Assembly (NCBI RefSeq): GCF_008923245.1
Contig: NZ_WBOS01000001.1
Span: forward strand, 372,001-436,000
Source of the DNA: Cytobacillus depressus
GTDB lineage: Bacteria; Bacillota; Bacilli; Bacillales; Cytobacillaceae
Reading direction: 5' to 3'
DNA: 64,000 bases
Shown here: positions 29,216 to 37,756 of the stretch, one piece after another
Layout of the letters: each line of letters opens with the position of its first letter
Numbering within the stretch: the stretch's first letter is position 1
Program-made: the position numbers and the translations under genes
Notes under the pieces: generated by a model
What the model was told of the DNA's origin: nothing
Seen by the model: only the letters and a program-made list of their open reading frames with translations
Databases searched by the model: none

Positions 29216-29605
29216 CTATGCTTTATTAGTCTTTAGCTGTTTAAAATCTATAGAAATAATACCATAAAGAATCGAAAAACAGAAAAAGACAAGCGTTTGC
29301 CAAAACCCGAAATAGGATAAAGCAATAAAGCTTACTAAAAACAGACAGCTAAATAATAACTGAGTCATGTTTATATAGCGTTCAACAGGAAGTTTTGTAA
29401 AAACAATGATTCCCTCGCTAATGACATCCGCGTTTGTTAAAAAGCCAAAAATAAATACAATGGCAGATGCAAAAAAATGAAATGGTTTAATGATACAAGC
29501 CGCAAATACGTCTGTTAAACTAATCAAATCTGCAGCCGGAAACCACTCAATAAATAATAATCCACATAGAAAACCAATAACTAGCTGACACGTTTTTTTG
29601 AACAA
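29216..29605 (-). CDS. Hypothetical small membrane protein
   Basis: I do not recognise a family. 129 residues with about three to four hydrophobic helices (roughly 5-22, 40-58, 83-103 and 104-118) and a basic C-terminus. The only plausible start is a TTG with GGGAGGG about 8 nt upstream. That ribosome site lies inside the terminator hairpin of the CBS gene just upstream. No counterpart at this place in B. subtilis. Some doubt remains about whether it is expressed. Confidence 0.6.
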   Translation of the reverse strand: MFKKTCQLVIGFLCGLLFIEWFPAADLISLTDVFAACIIKPFHFFASAIVFIFGFLTNADVISEGIIVFTKLPVERYINMTQLLFSCLFLVSFIALSYFGFWQTLVFFCFSILYGIISIDFKQLKTNKA

Positions 29606-29646
29606 AAAAATCCCTCCCCATACATTTGTATGAGTGGGATTTTTCT
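29604..29646 (-). terminator. Terminator of the CBS-domain gene, overlapping a ribosome site
   Basis: AAATCCC pairs with GGGATTTTTTT on the minus strand around a second small stem (CATACA/TGTATG). The 3' arm carries the GGGAGGG that would serve the next gene. Confidence 0.7.
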
Positions 29647-29680
29647 TTATTGCTTGTTTTAAAATCTGGCAGAGAATAGT

Positions 29681-30313
29681 TCAGTCTTCATCAACTTTTA
29701 GGATACGGAAGCCTGAATCTTCAAGTTTTTGAATGAATTTTTTTATATTGTTTTTCTTTTCTACCTTCATAACAATTCTTCGTACAAGTTTATCAGTTTC
29801 ATCAAATGTAACAATAGAAATAATATGTTCATGGAATTGATGAGCAATTTCGGCTAATTTAGCCAATCTTCCTTCTATTTCAGATGATGTAAGTGCTATT
29901 CTAACTCCCGGCTTATTCATTCCGAATGCAGATTGAAATTGAGCAAGGACATCAAATCGTGTAACAATGCCTAGAAACTTTTGTTTCTCATCTAAAACAG
30001 CTAATAAAGGAAAATCCTTTAAATTCAATAAGGTTTTTTCAAAGATTTCATTTCCCTTGAGGTATTTCTCCTTATGGGTAGCAATATCCTTAACTTTTGT
30101 ATTCTGTAAATACTCTTCCTTTGATTTGCCGGCGGTAAAAAAAGTTTCATAAATTGTATACCTAGTTATCAAGCCAACATAATGGTCACCATCTAAAACT
30201 GGCAGGCCATCAATTAGATGCTTTTCTAATGTTTCAAGGGCTGATTGAATGGATGCTTCTTGATCAATGGTATAGCTAGAAAATCTAGGAATCAAAATGC
30301 TTTTTACAAACAT
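29681..30313 (-). CDS. CBS-domain pair protein
   Basis: 210 residues. Two CBS domains (about 5-60 and 72-130; LPVLDGDHYVGLITR and FPLLAVLDEKQKFLGIVTR are the typical strand-helix units) are followed by a C-terminal ACT-like region (about 135-205). Such proteins sense adenine nucleotides or SAM. Similar to AcuB-type proteins, but the target is unknown. The ATG was chosen since GAGGTGAT lies just upstream; an in-frame GTG three codons earlier overlaps that site. Divergent from cotJA. Confidence 0.75.
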   Translation of the reverse strand: MFVKSILIPRFSSYTIDQEASIQSALETLEKHLIDGLPVLDGDHYVGLITRYTIYETFFTAGKSKEEYLQNTKVKDIATHKEKYLKGNEIFEKTLLNLKDFPLLAVLDEKQKFLGIVTRFDVLAQFQSAFGMNKPGVRIALTSSEIEGRLAKLAEIAHQFHEHIISIVTFDETDKLVRRIVMKVEKKNNIKKFIQKLEDSGFRILKVDED

Positions 30314-30450
30314 TTCTATCACCTCAATGGATTTGTTTACTTTTCTAATTGATTAAATCTATAGTTTCATTTATATTACCTTTCCTTATATAACATGAAA
30401 GAAGAATTTTACTCATATGATGAAATGACGCATATTGAAGGAGGGATTGC

Positions 30451-30681
30451 ATGTTCACCACGAAAAAGGCATATGAACCATATGTGAGTCCTTTTGATCC
30501 TTGTAAGCCAATTCGAGTTAAAACGTATTCTACTCCCCCTCATCTATATATCGGATTCCAACAGCCAAATCTCCCACAATTTACACCATCGGAAGCATTA
30601 AGGGCAGGAACATTATGGAAGGCTTTCTACGATCCTTATTATAGTCCATATGAAAGGGCGAGGGAGGGGTCTTCAACATGA
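30451..30681 (+). CDS. cotJA: Spore coat protein CotJA
   Basis: 76 residues, rich in Pro and Tyr (PYVSPFDPCKPI, TPPHLYIGFQQPNLPQF), a typical CotJA. Required with CotJC for its own assembly in the coat. AAGGAGGGATTGC precedes the ATG. Stop overlaps the cotJB start by 4 bp. In B. subtilis the operon lies elsewhere on the chromosome; here it is inserted between the CBS gene and ypbF. Confidence 0.93.
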   Translation: MFTTKKAYEPYVSPFDPCKPIRVKTYSTPPHLYIGFQQPNLPQFTPSEALRAGTLWKAFYDPYYSPYERAREGSST

Positions 30682-30938
30682 AGCAAATGCCAGCCGAATA
30701 CTACCAATTATTAGAACAACTGCAAACAGTCGATTTTGTTTTAGTCGAACTTAATTTATATTTAGATACCCACAATGGGGATGAAGAAGCTATAAATCAA
30801 TTTAATTATTATGTTAAAGAAAGGAAAAAAATAGCAGGATTATTCGAAAGCCAATTTGGCCCACTCATGCAATTTGGCCATAGCTATTCAGGAAAACCGT
30901 GGAACTGGGACGATTCACCATGGCCATGGCAAGTTTAA
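30678..30938 (+). CDS. cotJB: Spore coat protein CotJB
   Basis: 86 residues, YYQLLEQLQTVDFVLVELNLYLDTH followed by a Trp/Pro-rich tail GKPWNWDDSPWPWQV, the CotJB signature. Middle gene of the operon, overlapping cotJA and 23 bp before cotJC. Role in the coat is not well defined. Confidence 0.93.
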   Translation: MKQMPAEYYQLLEQLQTVDFVLVELNLYLDTHNGDEEAINQFNYYVKERKKIAGLFESQFGPLMQFGHSYSGKPWNWDDSPWPWQV

Positions 30939-30961
30939 AAGCGAAAGGGGGCTGAAATGAG

Positions 30962-31531
30962 ATGTGGGTTTATGAAAAAAAGTTGCAATATCCTGTTCGA
31001 GTAAGTACATGTAATCCAAGGCTTGCTAAATTCTTAATTGAACAATACGGCGGAGCGGATGGAGAGCTTGCAGCCGCATTGCGATATTTAAATCAGCGTT
31101 ACACGATTCCAGATAAAGTTATTGGCCTTCTAACGGATATTGGCACTGAGGAGTTTGCACATCTAGAAATGATTGCAACGATGGTATATAAGCTTACGAA
31201 GGACGCGACACCTGAACAAATGAAAGAAGCAGGCTTAGGTGCTCACTATGCAAATCACGATAATGCCCTCTATTATGAAAATGCCGGCGGAGTTCCTTTC
31301 ACAGCGACTTACATCCAAGCTAAAGGTGATCCTATCGCGGATTTATATGAAGATATTGCTGCCGAAGAAAAAGCAAGAGCCACATACCAATGGATCATTA
31401 ATTTGAGTGATGACGTCGATTTGAATGATGGGCTGCGATTTTTAAGAGAAAGGGAAATCATACATGCCCAAAGGTTTAGGGAAGCAGTCGAGATTTTGAA
31501 AGAAGAGCAAGGAAAAAAGAGAATTTTTTAA
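30962..31531 (+). CDS. cotJC: Spore coat protein CotJC, manganese-catalase family
   Basis: 189 residues with the dimanganese catalase fold. Metal ligands are visible in TDIGTEEFAHLEM (about 60) and EDIAAEEKARATYQW, and in REREIIHAQRFREA near 165. Thought to protect the spore against peroxide. AAAGGGGGCTGAAATGAG precedes the ATG. Ends the cotJ operon with a strong terminator. Confidence 0.95.
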   Translation: MWVYEKKLQYPVRVSTCNPRLAKFLIEQYGGADGELAAALRYLNQRYTIPDKVIGLLTDIGTEEFAHLEMIATMVYKLTKDATPEQMKEAGLGAHYANHDNALYYENAGGVPFTATYIQAKGDPIADLYEDIAAEEKARATYQWIINLSDDVDLNDGLRFLREREIIHAQRFREAVEILKEEQGKKRIF

Positions 31532-31537
31532 CTGTTG

Positions 31538-31577
31538 AAGAAGCAGATAAATGGTCATCTGCTTCTTTTATTTATTT
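31538..31577. terminator. Bidirectional terminator between cotJC and ypbF
   Basis: GAAGCAGAT and ATCTGCTTC pair around AAATGGTC; TTTTATTTATTTT follows on the plus strand. It overlaps the ypbF stop. Confidence 0.85.
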
Positions 31578-32026
31578 TCATGATACAAATTAATATCATA
31601 ATTTGCTTTCATCATTTCAAAAACAGTATGTCTATTTTTCCACTCATCTTCCTTTTTCCAAAGGTCTTTGCTTTTATCAATAATCTCGCATCTAAGTGCA
31701 TGAAATTCTTTTTCTGCCTTCTCTCTTTTTGCCCGCAACACATTCATCAGCCCATACAAGCCGACCGTCATGACAAGAAAATATAGATTAGCAGATTGAT
31801 TAACAAAAACCGAAAACATGGCAGAAAATGAATAAGAATATGGCTTCATCACCGTTTGATATAAATATATAAAATAACAAAATGACAAAAACATTGTTGC
31901 CCACATGGCGATTAGATGTCTCAGCTTAAATGTGTCGAACTTTGTTTTTCTCTCGACTACTTTTTGCAGCATTTGGCGTGTAGCCTGGTCTGTTCGATCA
32001 TCAAGCATTTTGATTGATGACTCCAT
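31568..32026 (-). CDS. ypbF: YpbF-like membrane protein (DUF2663)
   Basis: 152 residues. Soluble N-terminus with DDRTDQATRQMLQKVVERKTK, two transmembrane helices (about 40-60 and 76-97), then a basic coiled-coil C-terminus rich in Lys and Glu. The ATG is fixed by GGAGGAG 5 nt upstream. Function unknown. Name from position next to ypbE and from architecture. Confidence 0.78.
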   Translation of the reverse strand: MESSIKMLDDRTDQATRQMLQKVVERKTKFDTFKLRHLIAMWATMFLSFCYFIYLYQTVMKPYSYSFSAMFSVFVNQSANLYFLVMTVGLYGLMNVLRAKREKAEKEFHALRCEIIDKSKDLWKKEDEWKNRHTVFEMMKANYDINLYHENK

Positions 32027-32117
32027 AAGTACTCCTCCATTCACAAATGCATAAGGCCCAAGCCTTAATTAATGTTATGAGCTTGTACAGCATTTTATGA
32101 TAAGGAGTATAAACATG

Positions 32118-32801
32118 TTATTTTTTTGGTATCTTTAATACTTGTCCCACTTGTATGTCAGTAGTTTTTAAATTATTCGCTTTCATGATGTTGTCAGTTC
32201 CAATACTATATTTTAGTCCAATTCGAAACATGTTTTCACCTGGCTGGACTGTATGGTTAATGACTTCACTGTTATTTGTGGACTGATTGTTTTTTTCCTG
32301 TTGTTCTTCATTTTTAGTTGTTGCTGAGCCTTTATCTTCTGGATTATTTACTTCAGGAGACTTTGGAACAGGGATTCTAGTTTGCTCATCTTCCTTTACA
32401 TCATTTTCAATTTGTTTTTCATTCTTGGCCTGTTTTTCTTTTTCAGTTACGGTTTCTTTCTCCTTAATAATTGTCCCTTTTTCTTCCTTTTTCTCTTCAA
32501 AGCCGATTGTTTCAAAGCCATTTTGGCTGCTAGCCTTCTCAGAGCTTTCGGTTCCCAATTTTTGCAAATAATTATACGCACTGAAGATTGTCACTGGCAG
32601 CAAAATAAACAATAAGGCGAGTAGACGGATAACTGGATATTTCACCTTCCACTTATTTTTCTTTGTTTTTTGTCGATGAAGTCTGCTTCTTGGCGGCAAT
32701 GATTCTTTTTCAGTTGTATTTTCTTCGGCAGGGTCCCTGTTTCTATCAACCTTTTTCCGAAGTCTTTCTGCTTGATCTCTGTATGGACCTTCTTTATTCA
32801 T
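32118..32801 (-). CDS. ypbE: YpbE-like LysM membrane protein
   Basis: 227 residues: basic cytoplasmic N-terminus, one transmembrane helix (about 62-80), a low-complexity Glu/Lys/Asn linker (about 85-180) and one C-terminal LysM domain (HTVQPGENMFRIGLKY to VGQVLKIPKK) that should bind peptidoglycan. The ATG start has GGAAGGGATG ahead; a GTG eight codons earlier overlaps ypbD. Likely co-transcribed with recQ-ypbD. Confidence 0.85.
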   Translation of the reverse strand: MNKEGPYRDQAERLRKKVDRNRDPAEENTTEKESLPPRSRLHRQKTKKNKWKVKYPVIRLLALLFILLPVTIFSAYNYLQKLGTESSEKASSQNGFETIGFEEKKEEKGTIIKEKETVTEKEKQAKNEKQIENDVKEDEQTRIPVPKSPEVNNPEDKGSATTKNEEQQEKNNQSTNNSEVINHTVQPGENMFRIGLKYSIGTDNIMKANNLKTTDIQVGQVLKIPKK

Positions 32802-32814
32802 GAAACATCCCTTC

Positions 32815-33411
32815 CTATACTCCACTTTCGGAACTTAAATTTTTTCGGTACTTAATGATGATTCCAAGTAAAAAATCGATAATGAAATGCATAAAAATGG
32901 TGACAAATAAATTCTCCGTTAAGTAAAAAATATAGCCAATAATAAAGCTTAATAATACGACATTCAAAAACAGGAACCAATTAAATAAATAGCGGTAATG
33001 AACAACAGCGAAAATAATACTTGATATGATGAGGCCCGCATGTGTTTGAATGATCCCCCTAAATAACAATTCCTCACAAAATGCCACAATTGCTGCAATA
33101 ACAGCAATATGTATAACGCTGCGGTTCCGAAAAACCCGTTCATTTAACCCTCCATCATCATAATAAGCAGGCGGTAATACTTTCATTAATAATACATCTA
33201 GCAGAACAATGATAAGTCCTGCCGATCCGCCGATCACAATAATATTAAGATCATGTAATTCAAAAAGGTCAAAAATATCAGAATAGCGTTTAAATAATAT
33301 CATACCTAATATAACAGATATTGATAATAGAATGAATTGCGTTAAATATAAATGGAAAAGCAAATCCCTGTCTGTAAGCTCTTTAATTAATTCAGAATAT
33401 TTATCTTTCAT
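32815..33411 (-). CDS. ypbD: CPBP-family intramembrane protease (YpbD)
   Basis: About six transmembrane helices in 198 residues. ABI/CPBP motifs: EELLFRG (EExxxR, about 113), FAVVHY (FxxxH, about 138) and HFIIDF (about 178). Substrate unknown. The start ATG follows the recQ stop by 2 nt; an earlier in-frame TTG overlaps that stop. Order recQ-ypbD-ypbE is conserved. Confidence 0.88.
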   Translation of the reverse strand: MKDKYSELIKELTDRDLLFHLYLTQFILLSISVILGMILFKRYSDIFDLFELHDLNIIVIGGSAGLIIVLLDVLLMKVLPPAYYDDGGLNERVFRNRSVIHIAVIAAIVAFCEELLFRGIIQTHAGLIISSIIFAVVHYRYLFNWFLFLNVVLLSFIIGYIFYLTENLFVTIFMHFIIDFLLGIIIKYRKNLSSESGV

Positions 33412-33413
33412 TT

Positions 33414-34916
33414 TCAAATTCTCTCACTTAAAAGTATTTCAGCTAAATGTTCCTTCCAATGAAAGCCTCGTTCACCTTCAATCACATCTTCCCTTGTACG
33501 AGAAACATAATATTTTGTATAATCCAGTCCGCAAATGTCGCAACAATCCTCTATCTTTATTTTGTTGTCTTCTTTAAAATAGTTCAAGATATTTTTTCGC
33601 CGGCATTCCGTTAATTGAATCCACCTATAAATTTCTTTAATCTTTTGCCTTTTCACTTGTAAACGATCTTTTGAAAAATTTTTAATGAGATTAAAAGATT
33701 CTTCAAGCTGATCCTCCGTTACACTATGAAGAAAATTATCTATTATTCTCCACTGAATGTCTGATAAACCCGCTATTCTTTTAATTTCTAATTCATTAGC
33801 TGACATATACTTTAAAGCATGCGGATTTTCAGTAATCCAATGATATAGCCATGTCAACTGGTCGTCAGAAGGAAGTTCCCCCTCAGCCAGCTGGTATGGC
33901 AGCTGTTCGTCTCCAGGTGAATAAAGCAAAATGGCAACACTTTTTTGGCCATCCCTTCCTGCTCGTCCAATTTCCTGTAAATAGGATTCTAATTGTAAAG
34001 GCATATGGAAATGAATGATATACCGAATATTCTCTTTATTAATCCCCATCCCAAATGCACTTGTAGCACAAATGATATTTAATTGACCTTGAATAAATTG
34101 CTGCTGAATTAAAATTCTCGACTCTTGCTCCATGCCACCATGATAAGCTGCTATATCTTGAACTCCTCTTTCCCTCAACAATGAAGCCATTTGTTCAGAC
34201 ATTTTTTTGCTTGAAAAATAAATAATCCCAGGTCCTTCTAATTTATTTACAAGCTCAATAAGTCTTTCAGTTTTTTCCGGAAAAGAATCAACTGCTTCTA
34301 CTGATAAGGAGATGTTAGGACGGTCAACTGAATAAATAAATTCCTTCCAATTGTCTAATGACAATGATTGAATTATATCCTCTTTCACTTCAGGTGTAGC
34401 CGTAGCAGTTAAAGCGAGTGTTAAAGGATTGCCTAATTTCTCCCTCACTGCTCCAAGTTTATGATAATCAGGGCGGAAGTCATAGCCCCATTGAGATATG
34501 CAGTGGGCTTCATCAATGACGAATAAAGCGATTTGAAGCTCTGTTAGCCTTTGAATTACATAATTTGCATGAAGCATTTCCGGTGACAGAAAAATAAATT
34601 TATATTTATATAATTGGCTTAGTGCTTGCTGCTTTTCTTCTAATGTTAAAAAAGAATTAAATGCAATGACCCTTTTTTCTCCATTCATCATAAGTTGCTC
34701 CGCTTGATCCTGCATCAAAGAAAGAAGAGGCGAGACAATTACCACATGTCCTGTTAACATATATGCTGGCAATTGATAGCAAAGTGATTTCCCTGTTCCC
34801 GTCGGAAGCATAGCAATTGTATGATTTCCTTCAAGAATGGAAGAAATCACTTCCCTCTGACCTTTTCTAAATGAGGGATAGTTAAAATGCTGTTGTAATA
34901 AATTTTCAAGCTTCAT
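33414..34916 (-). CDS. recQ: ATP-dependent DNA helicase RecQ
   Basis: 3'-5' helicase of superfamily 2 acting in recombination and fork repair. 500 residues. Motif 0 YPSFRKGQREVI, Walker A MLPTGTGKSLCYQLPA (about 36-51), DEAH box VIDEAHC (about 137), SAT-like LTATAT, and motif VI QEIGRAGRDG. The RecQ-C-terminal zinc-binding cysteines are in CRRKNIL and CCDICGLDY. No HRDC domain, as in the shorter Bacillus RecQ. Overlaps ypbB by 11 bp. Confidence 0.95.
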   Translation of the reverse strand: MKLENLLQQHFNYPSFRKGQREVISSILEGNHTIAMLPTGTGKSLCYQLPAYMLTGHVVIVSPLLSLMQDQAEQLMMNGEKRVIAFNSFLTLEEKQQALSQLYKYKFIFLSPEMLHANYVIQRLTELQIALFVIDEAHCISQWGYDFRPDYHKLGAVREKLGNPLTLALTATATPEVKEDIIQSLSLDNWKEFIYSVDRPNISLSVEAVDSFPEKTERLIELVNKLEGPGIIYFSSKKMSEQMASLLRERGVQDIAAYHGGMEQESRILIQQQFIQGQLNIICATSAFGMGINKENIRYIIHFHMPLQLESYLQEIGRAGRDGQKSVAILLYSPGDEQLPYQLAEGELPSDDQLTWLYHWITENPHALKYMSANELEIKRIAGLSDIQWRIIDNFLHSVTEDQLEESFNLIKNFSKDRLQVKRQKIKEIYRWIQLTECRRKNILNYFKEDNKIKIEDCCDICGLDYTKYYVSRTREDVIEGERGFHWKEHLAEILLSERI

Positions 34917-35970
34917 TCCCTTTACCTCCCCTCGAAAGTGTTAAACGGATTTCAAAGTAATCTGCATTGGGAACTAATTGCCGAATATGCTTTAACTGCT
35001 TTGAGGAGCTTTTTTTAAAAGCTTCATTAATTAACTGTTGTTTCTCTTTTTGTACAAACGTTGAAATATCAAAATTTTTTACATTCAAGGCGATTTCGAC
35101 AATATGATCTTCAATCGTACTTCTTTTTAATCGGCGAATTTGCACGATCTCTTCGATGTTCAAGTCTTTTTTAAGCAATGAATAGGTTTTGCTTGCTGAT
35201 TGAGTTAAAGGGAATAAATCATACTCGTTCGAAATAAGCATGTTCAATAACAGGTATTTTTTTGAGTTTAATTGAATCGTTTCTAGCATATAATGTATTA
35301 GGCTGATAAATTGTATACAATACAGACCAAATTCGATTCCTAGCTTTTCAGCTGCTTGCTTAGCAGTTAAGCCAATTCTTTTATAACCGGTCAGTCTTAT
35401 GATCATAATCGCAGGGTCTATTTCTTGATTTTTTTCAAGGCAGTGGGTTAATTCATGATACAGCCTATGGCCCCATTCCTCCCTGCTTAAAGACGTTTTT
35501 TGCAAAAATTCCTTTAGCCAAAAATGAACTTCTTTTTTTCTTTGAATTGGAATGTATTTTGTATCCCTGCTTTGCAAATGGGATATGACTTGTACCATTA
35601 AGGACAATCTTTCCCAAAACAGATTGGTTATTTGGTGAAATTTCCATCCATTTAATGTGCTTGGAATTGGCTGCTGCTCTGCCCATATGTTCAAGGAATT
35701 CACACCTAAGTCTGTTAATTTGAAGCTTTGTTCAAGCATAGGCTTGATCAAGCCTTCATTCTTCATGTTATCAGCTAAGTCATCTAAGTCCTTCCGTTTT
35801 AAATAAGGAAATGTGCCGAAAAGATTTGTCAAATGGAAAAAGTGAGCATCTTGGATCGTTTGCGCAGATTTCTTTCCATTTAAAAGATGAAGGACGGCAT
35901 ATAGGGAGCGCTGTCCATCAATTTTATGTAAGCAATATAGAATGACCATTTTCAAATAGGACTCGTTCAT
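34906..35970 (-). CDS. ypbB: YpbB, helix-turn-helix protein upstream of recQ
   Basis: 354 residues. The C-terminal half has a helicase-associated HTH region (LNIEEIVQIRRLKRSTIEDHIVEIAL). Function unknown, but the overlap with recQ and the conserved pairing suggest that it works with RecQ. The ATG is preferred over a GTG three codons upstream, which overlaps the GGTGTGAT site. Divergent from fer. Confidence 0.85.
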   Translation of the reverse strand: MNESYLKMVILYCLHKIDGQRSLYAVLHLLNGKKSAQTIQDAHFFHLTNLFGTFPYLKRKDLDDLADNMKNEGLIKPMLEQSFKLTDLGVNSLNIWAEQQPIPSTLNGWKFHQITNLFWERLSLMVQVISHLQSRDTKYIPIQRKKEVHFWLKEFLQKTSLSREEWGHRLYHELTHCLEKNQEIDPAIMIIRLTGYKRIGLTAKQAAEKLGIEFGLYCIQFISLIHYMLETIQLNSKKYLLLNMLISNEYDLFPLTQSASKTYSLLKKDLNIEEIVQIRRLKRSTIEDHIVEIALNVKNFDISTFVQKEKQQLINEAFKKSSSKQLKHIRQLVPNADYFEIRLTLSRGGKGNEA

Positions 35971-36005
35971 AAAAATCACACCATTTTCATTCTTTATTGG
36001 ACTTG

Positions 36006-36221
36006 ATAAAGTGAAACTTCATTCATTGGGGGATTATTTTCATCTCCCAATGAATGTTAGTTGAACTTATCACGCTCAAAGCGCCACGTCCTGTGGCTTT
36101 CCCCTGACTAGGACATCGTGTCCGTCGTCGGGCCTTTACGGGCTGTTGGATCTCCCACTTAGAAATTTTTGTTTCTCAACTTCTTGGAGCGGGAGTCTTA
36201 CAGCCCGTTAATCTGCGATAA
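36006..36221 (+). repeat. Family B repeat, copy B6, empty site
   Basis: ATAAAGTGAAACTTCATTC to AATCTGCGATA. It has the plain GCCACGTCCTGTGGC hairpin at the place where B2 and B3 carry the nested module. The end hairpin is CATTGGGGGA...TCTCCCAATG, a compensated variant. Part of the 469-bp ypbB-fer gap. Confidence 0.88.
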
Positions 36222-36307
36222 CAATTTAATCATCTTCTTTATCTTAACATGAATGAAAAAACAGAACCGCTTTATTTCTGACTATTGTTGGAACCTTGTA
36301 CCTTGTA

Positions 36308-36322
36308 TGATAAGCATTCTCA
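36308..36322 (+). promoter_or_regulatory. Possible Fur-type box upstream of fer
   Basis: TGATAAG C ATTCTCA matches the 7-1-7 Fur box TGATAATNATTATCA at 12 of 14 positions. It lies 12 bp before the -35 of the predicted fer promoter. Confidence 0.4.
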
Positions 36323-36334
36323 CTACTTTTTCTA

Positions 36335-36363
36335 TTGAAATGTTTGCCATTCAGTTTTACAAT
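36335..36363 (+). promoter_or_regulatory. Predicted sigma-A promoter of fer
   Basis: TTGAAA, 17 nt, TACAAT, about 75 nt before the fer start codon. Confidence 0.65.
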
Positions 36364-36433
36364 AGGTTTGAGGGATGTTTCCATCTTAATTAAGGAAAAA
36401 TAAAAATGATTCGTGATAATCTTTGGGAGGTAA

Positions 36434-36688
<255 letters not shown>

Positions 36689-36708
36689 TAATAGATTCGA
36701 AATATACG

Positions 36709-36739
36709 GCTCTCCTTTAACTATTGGGGAGCTTTTTTT
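36709..36739 (+). terminator. Intrinsic terminator of fer
   Basis: GGCTCTCC and GGGGAGCTTTTTTT with one mismatch in the stem. Confidence 0.75.
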
Positions 36740-36756
36740 GATGTCGGAAGCAACAG

Positions 36757-36786
36757 AAAAAGCAGTGGTTTAGGCCACTGCTTTTC
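36757..36786 (-). terminator. Intrinsic terminator of ribU
   Basis: AAGCAGTGG and CCACTGCTTTTT pair on the minus strand just after ribU. Confidence 0.85.
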
Positions 36787-36790
36787 TGCA

Positions 36791-37375
36791 TTATGCTACA
36801 TTGTTATAGGTGCCCTGCTTGTTAATCCAGGCATTCATTCGGGCAAATATTAGCATAAATACAATCGTTATAATTAACCCCTTAACAATATTAAAAGGTA
36901 AGATTCCGGTAACAATCATTGTCCGCATTTCTGGAGCTGACATGGCTGGAGTATTTAAGAAAAAGGTATATGCTGGTAAAATGATAAAGTAATTTAAAAT
37001 ACTCATTACTACGGCCATAATAATGGATCCAGCTACTAAGCCGAATGTCATACCCTTTCTCGTTTTTAACTTTTGGTAAACATAATAGGTCGGCAATACA
37101 AATAACGTACCCGCAATGAAGTTGGAAATATGTCCAACCGGAACGCCTGTTGCGCTGCCTGTCATGAAGTAGTCTAAAATATTTTTAAATAATTCAACTA
37201 AAATGCCCGCCAGTGGACCGAAGATTAACGCAGCGATTAATGCAGGAATATCGCTAAAATCAATCATAAGAAATTGTGGAAATGGCGGCACCGGGAAGTT
37301 TAGCAGCATCAAAACATACGAAATACTGCTTAACATCCCAATCGAGACTAAAGCTTTAACAGAAAATCTTTTCAA
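36791..37375 (-). CDS. ribU: Riboflavin transporter RibU, ECF S-component
   Basis: Substrate-binding membrane subunit that captures riboflavin and joins an EcfAA'T module. 194 residues, about six transmembrane helices, with the S-component signatures LMLLNFPVPPFPQFLMIDFSD near the N-terminus and ALIFGPLAGILVELFKN. The start is a TTG with AGGAG 9 nt upstream. An FMN riboswitch and a terminator precede it. Formerly called ypaA. Confidence 0.95.
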   Translation of the reverse strand: MKRFSVKALVSIGMLSSISYVLMLLNFPVPPFPQFLMIDFSDIPALIAALIFGPLAGILVELFKNILDYFMTGSATGVPVGHISNFIAGTLFVLPTYYVYQKLKTRKGMTFGLVAGSIIMAVVMSILNYFIILPAYTFFLNTPAMSAPEMRTMIVTGILPFNIVKGLIITIVFMLIFARMNAWINKQGTYNNVA

Positions 37376-37438
37376 GTTCCTCTCTCCTTTTTAGGACTAT
37401 CTCTCCTAAAGAAGAAAGGTTCAGCAGATTGAAGCCCA

Positions 37439-37471
37439 AAATAAAACCCTCAAGATTATCACTTGAGGGAG
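37439..37471 (-). terminator. Riboswitch-linked terminator upstream of ribU
   Basis: CCCTCAAG and CTTGAGGG pair, followed by TTTTATTTT, between the FMN aptamer and ribU. A second hairpin, TTTAGGA/TCCTAAA, sits just before the ribosome site. Confidence 0.78.
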
Positions 37472-37531
37472 ATTTAAAAGGCTCACTAAATAAACGTTCG
37501 AATAACCTGCATTTTTTGAACGTCTGCAGAA

Positions 37532-37689
37532 CCTCCATCTTCTCCCATCCAGACTGTACTGTCGGCTTTGGAATCGCACCAAATCCTGCCCTGTTCTAGG
37601 GTCTTACATTTCCTAGAACTAGTGGCTCGCGGGCTTAGAGAAAAAAACTCATCACCGCCGGTCGGGAATTTCACCCTGCCCCGAAGATA
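37532..37689 (-). promoter_or_regulatory. FMN riboswitch (RFN element)
   Basis: On the minus strand the conserved RFN order is seen: TCTTCGGGGCAGGGTGAAAT, TTCCCGACCGGCGGT, AGCCCGCGAGCC and closing GGATGGGAGAAGATGGAGG. With FMN bound it should favour the downstream terminator and stop ribU expression. Confidence 0.96.
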
Positions 37690-37715
37690 GACCGTATTTA
37701 ATTTATACAGTTTAT

Positions 37716-37744
37716 ATTATACTCGAAATGTTTCTAAATGGAAA
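37716..37744 (-). promoter_or_regulatory. Predicted promoter of the riboswitch-ribU unit
   Basis: Minus strand TTTCCA, 17 nt, TATAAT. The -10 is perfect and the -35 is weak. Confidence 0.5.
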
Positions 37745-37756
37745 GGAATTAAAACA

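Noticed and set aside
37486..37674. Minus-strand frame of 62 codons
   Set aside because: It lies across the FMN riboswitch aptamer, whose conserved RNA segments explain the sequence.
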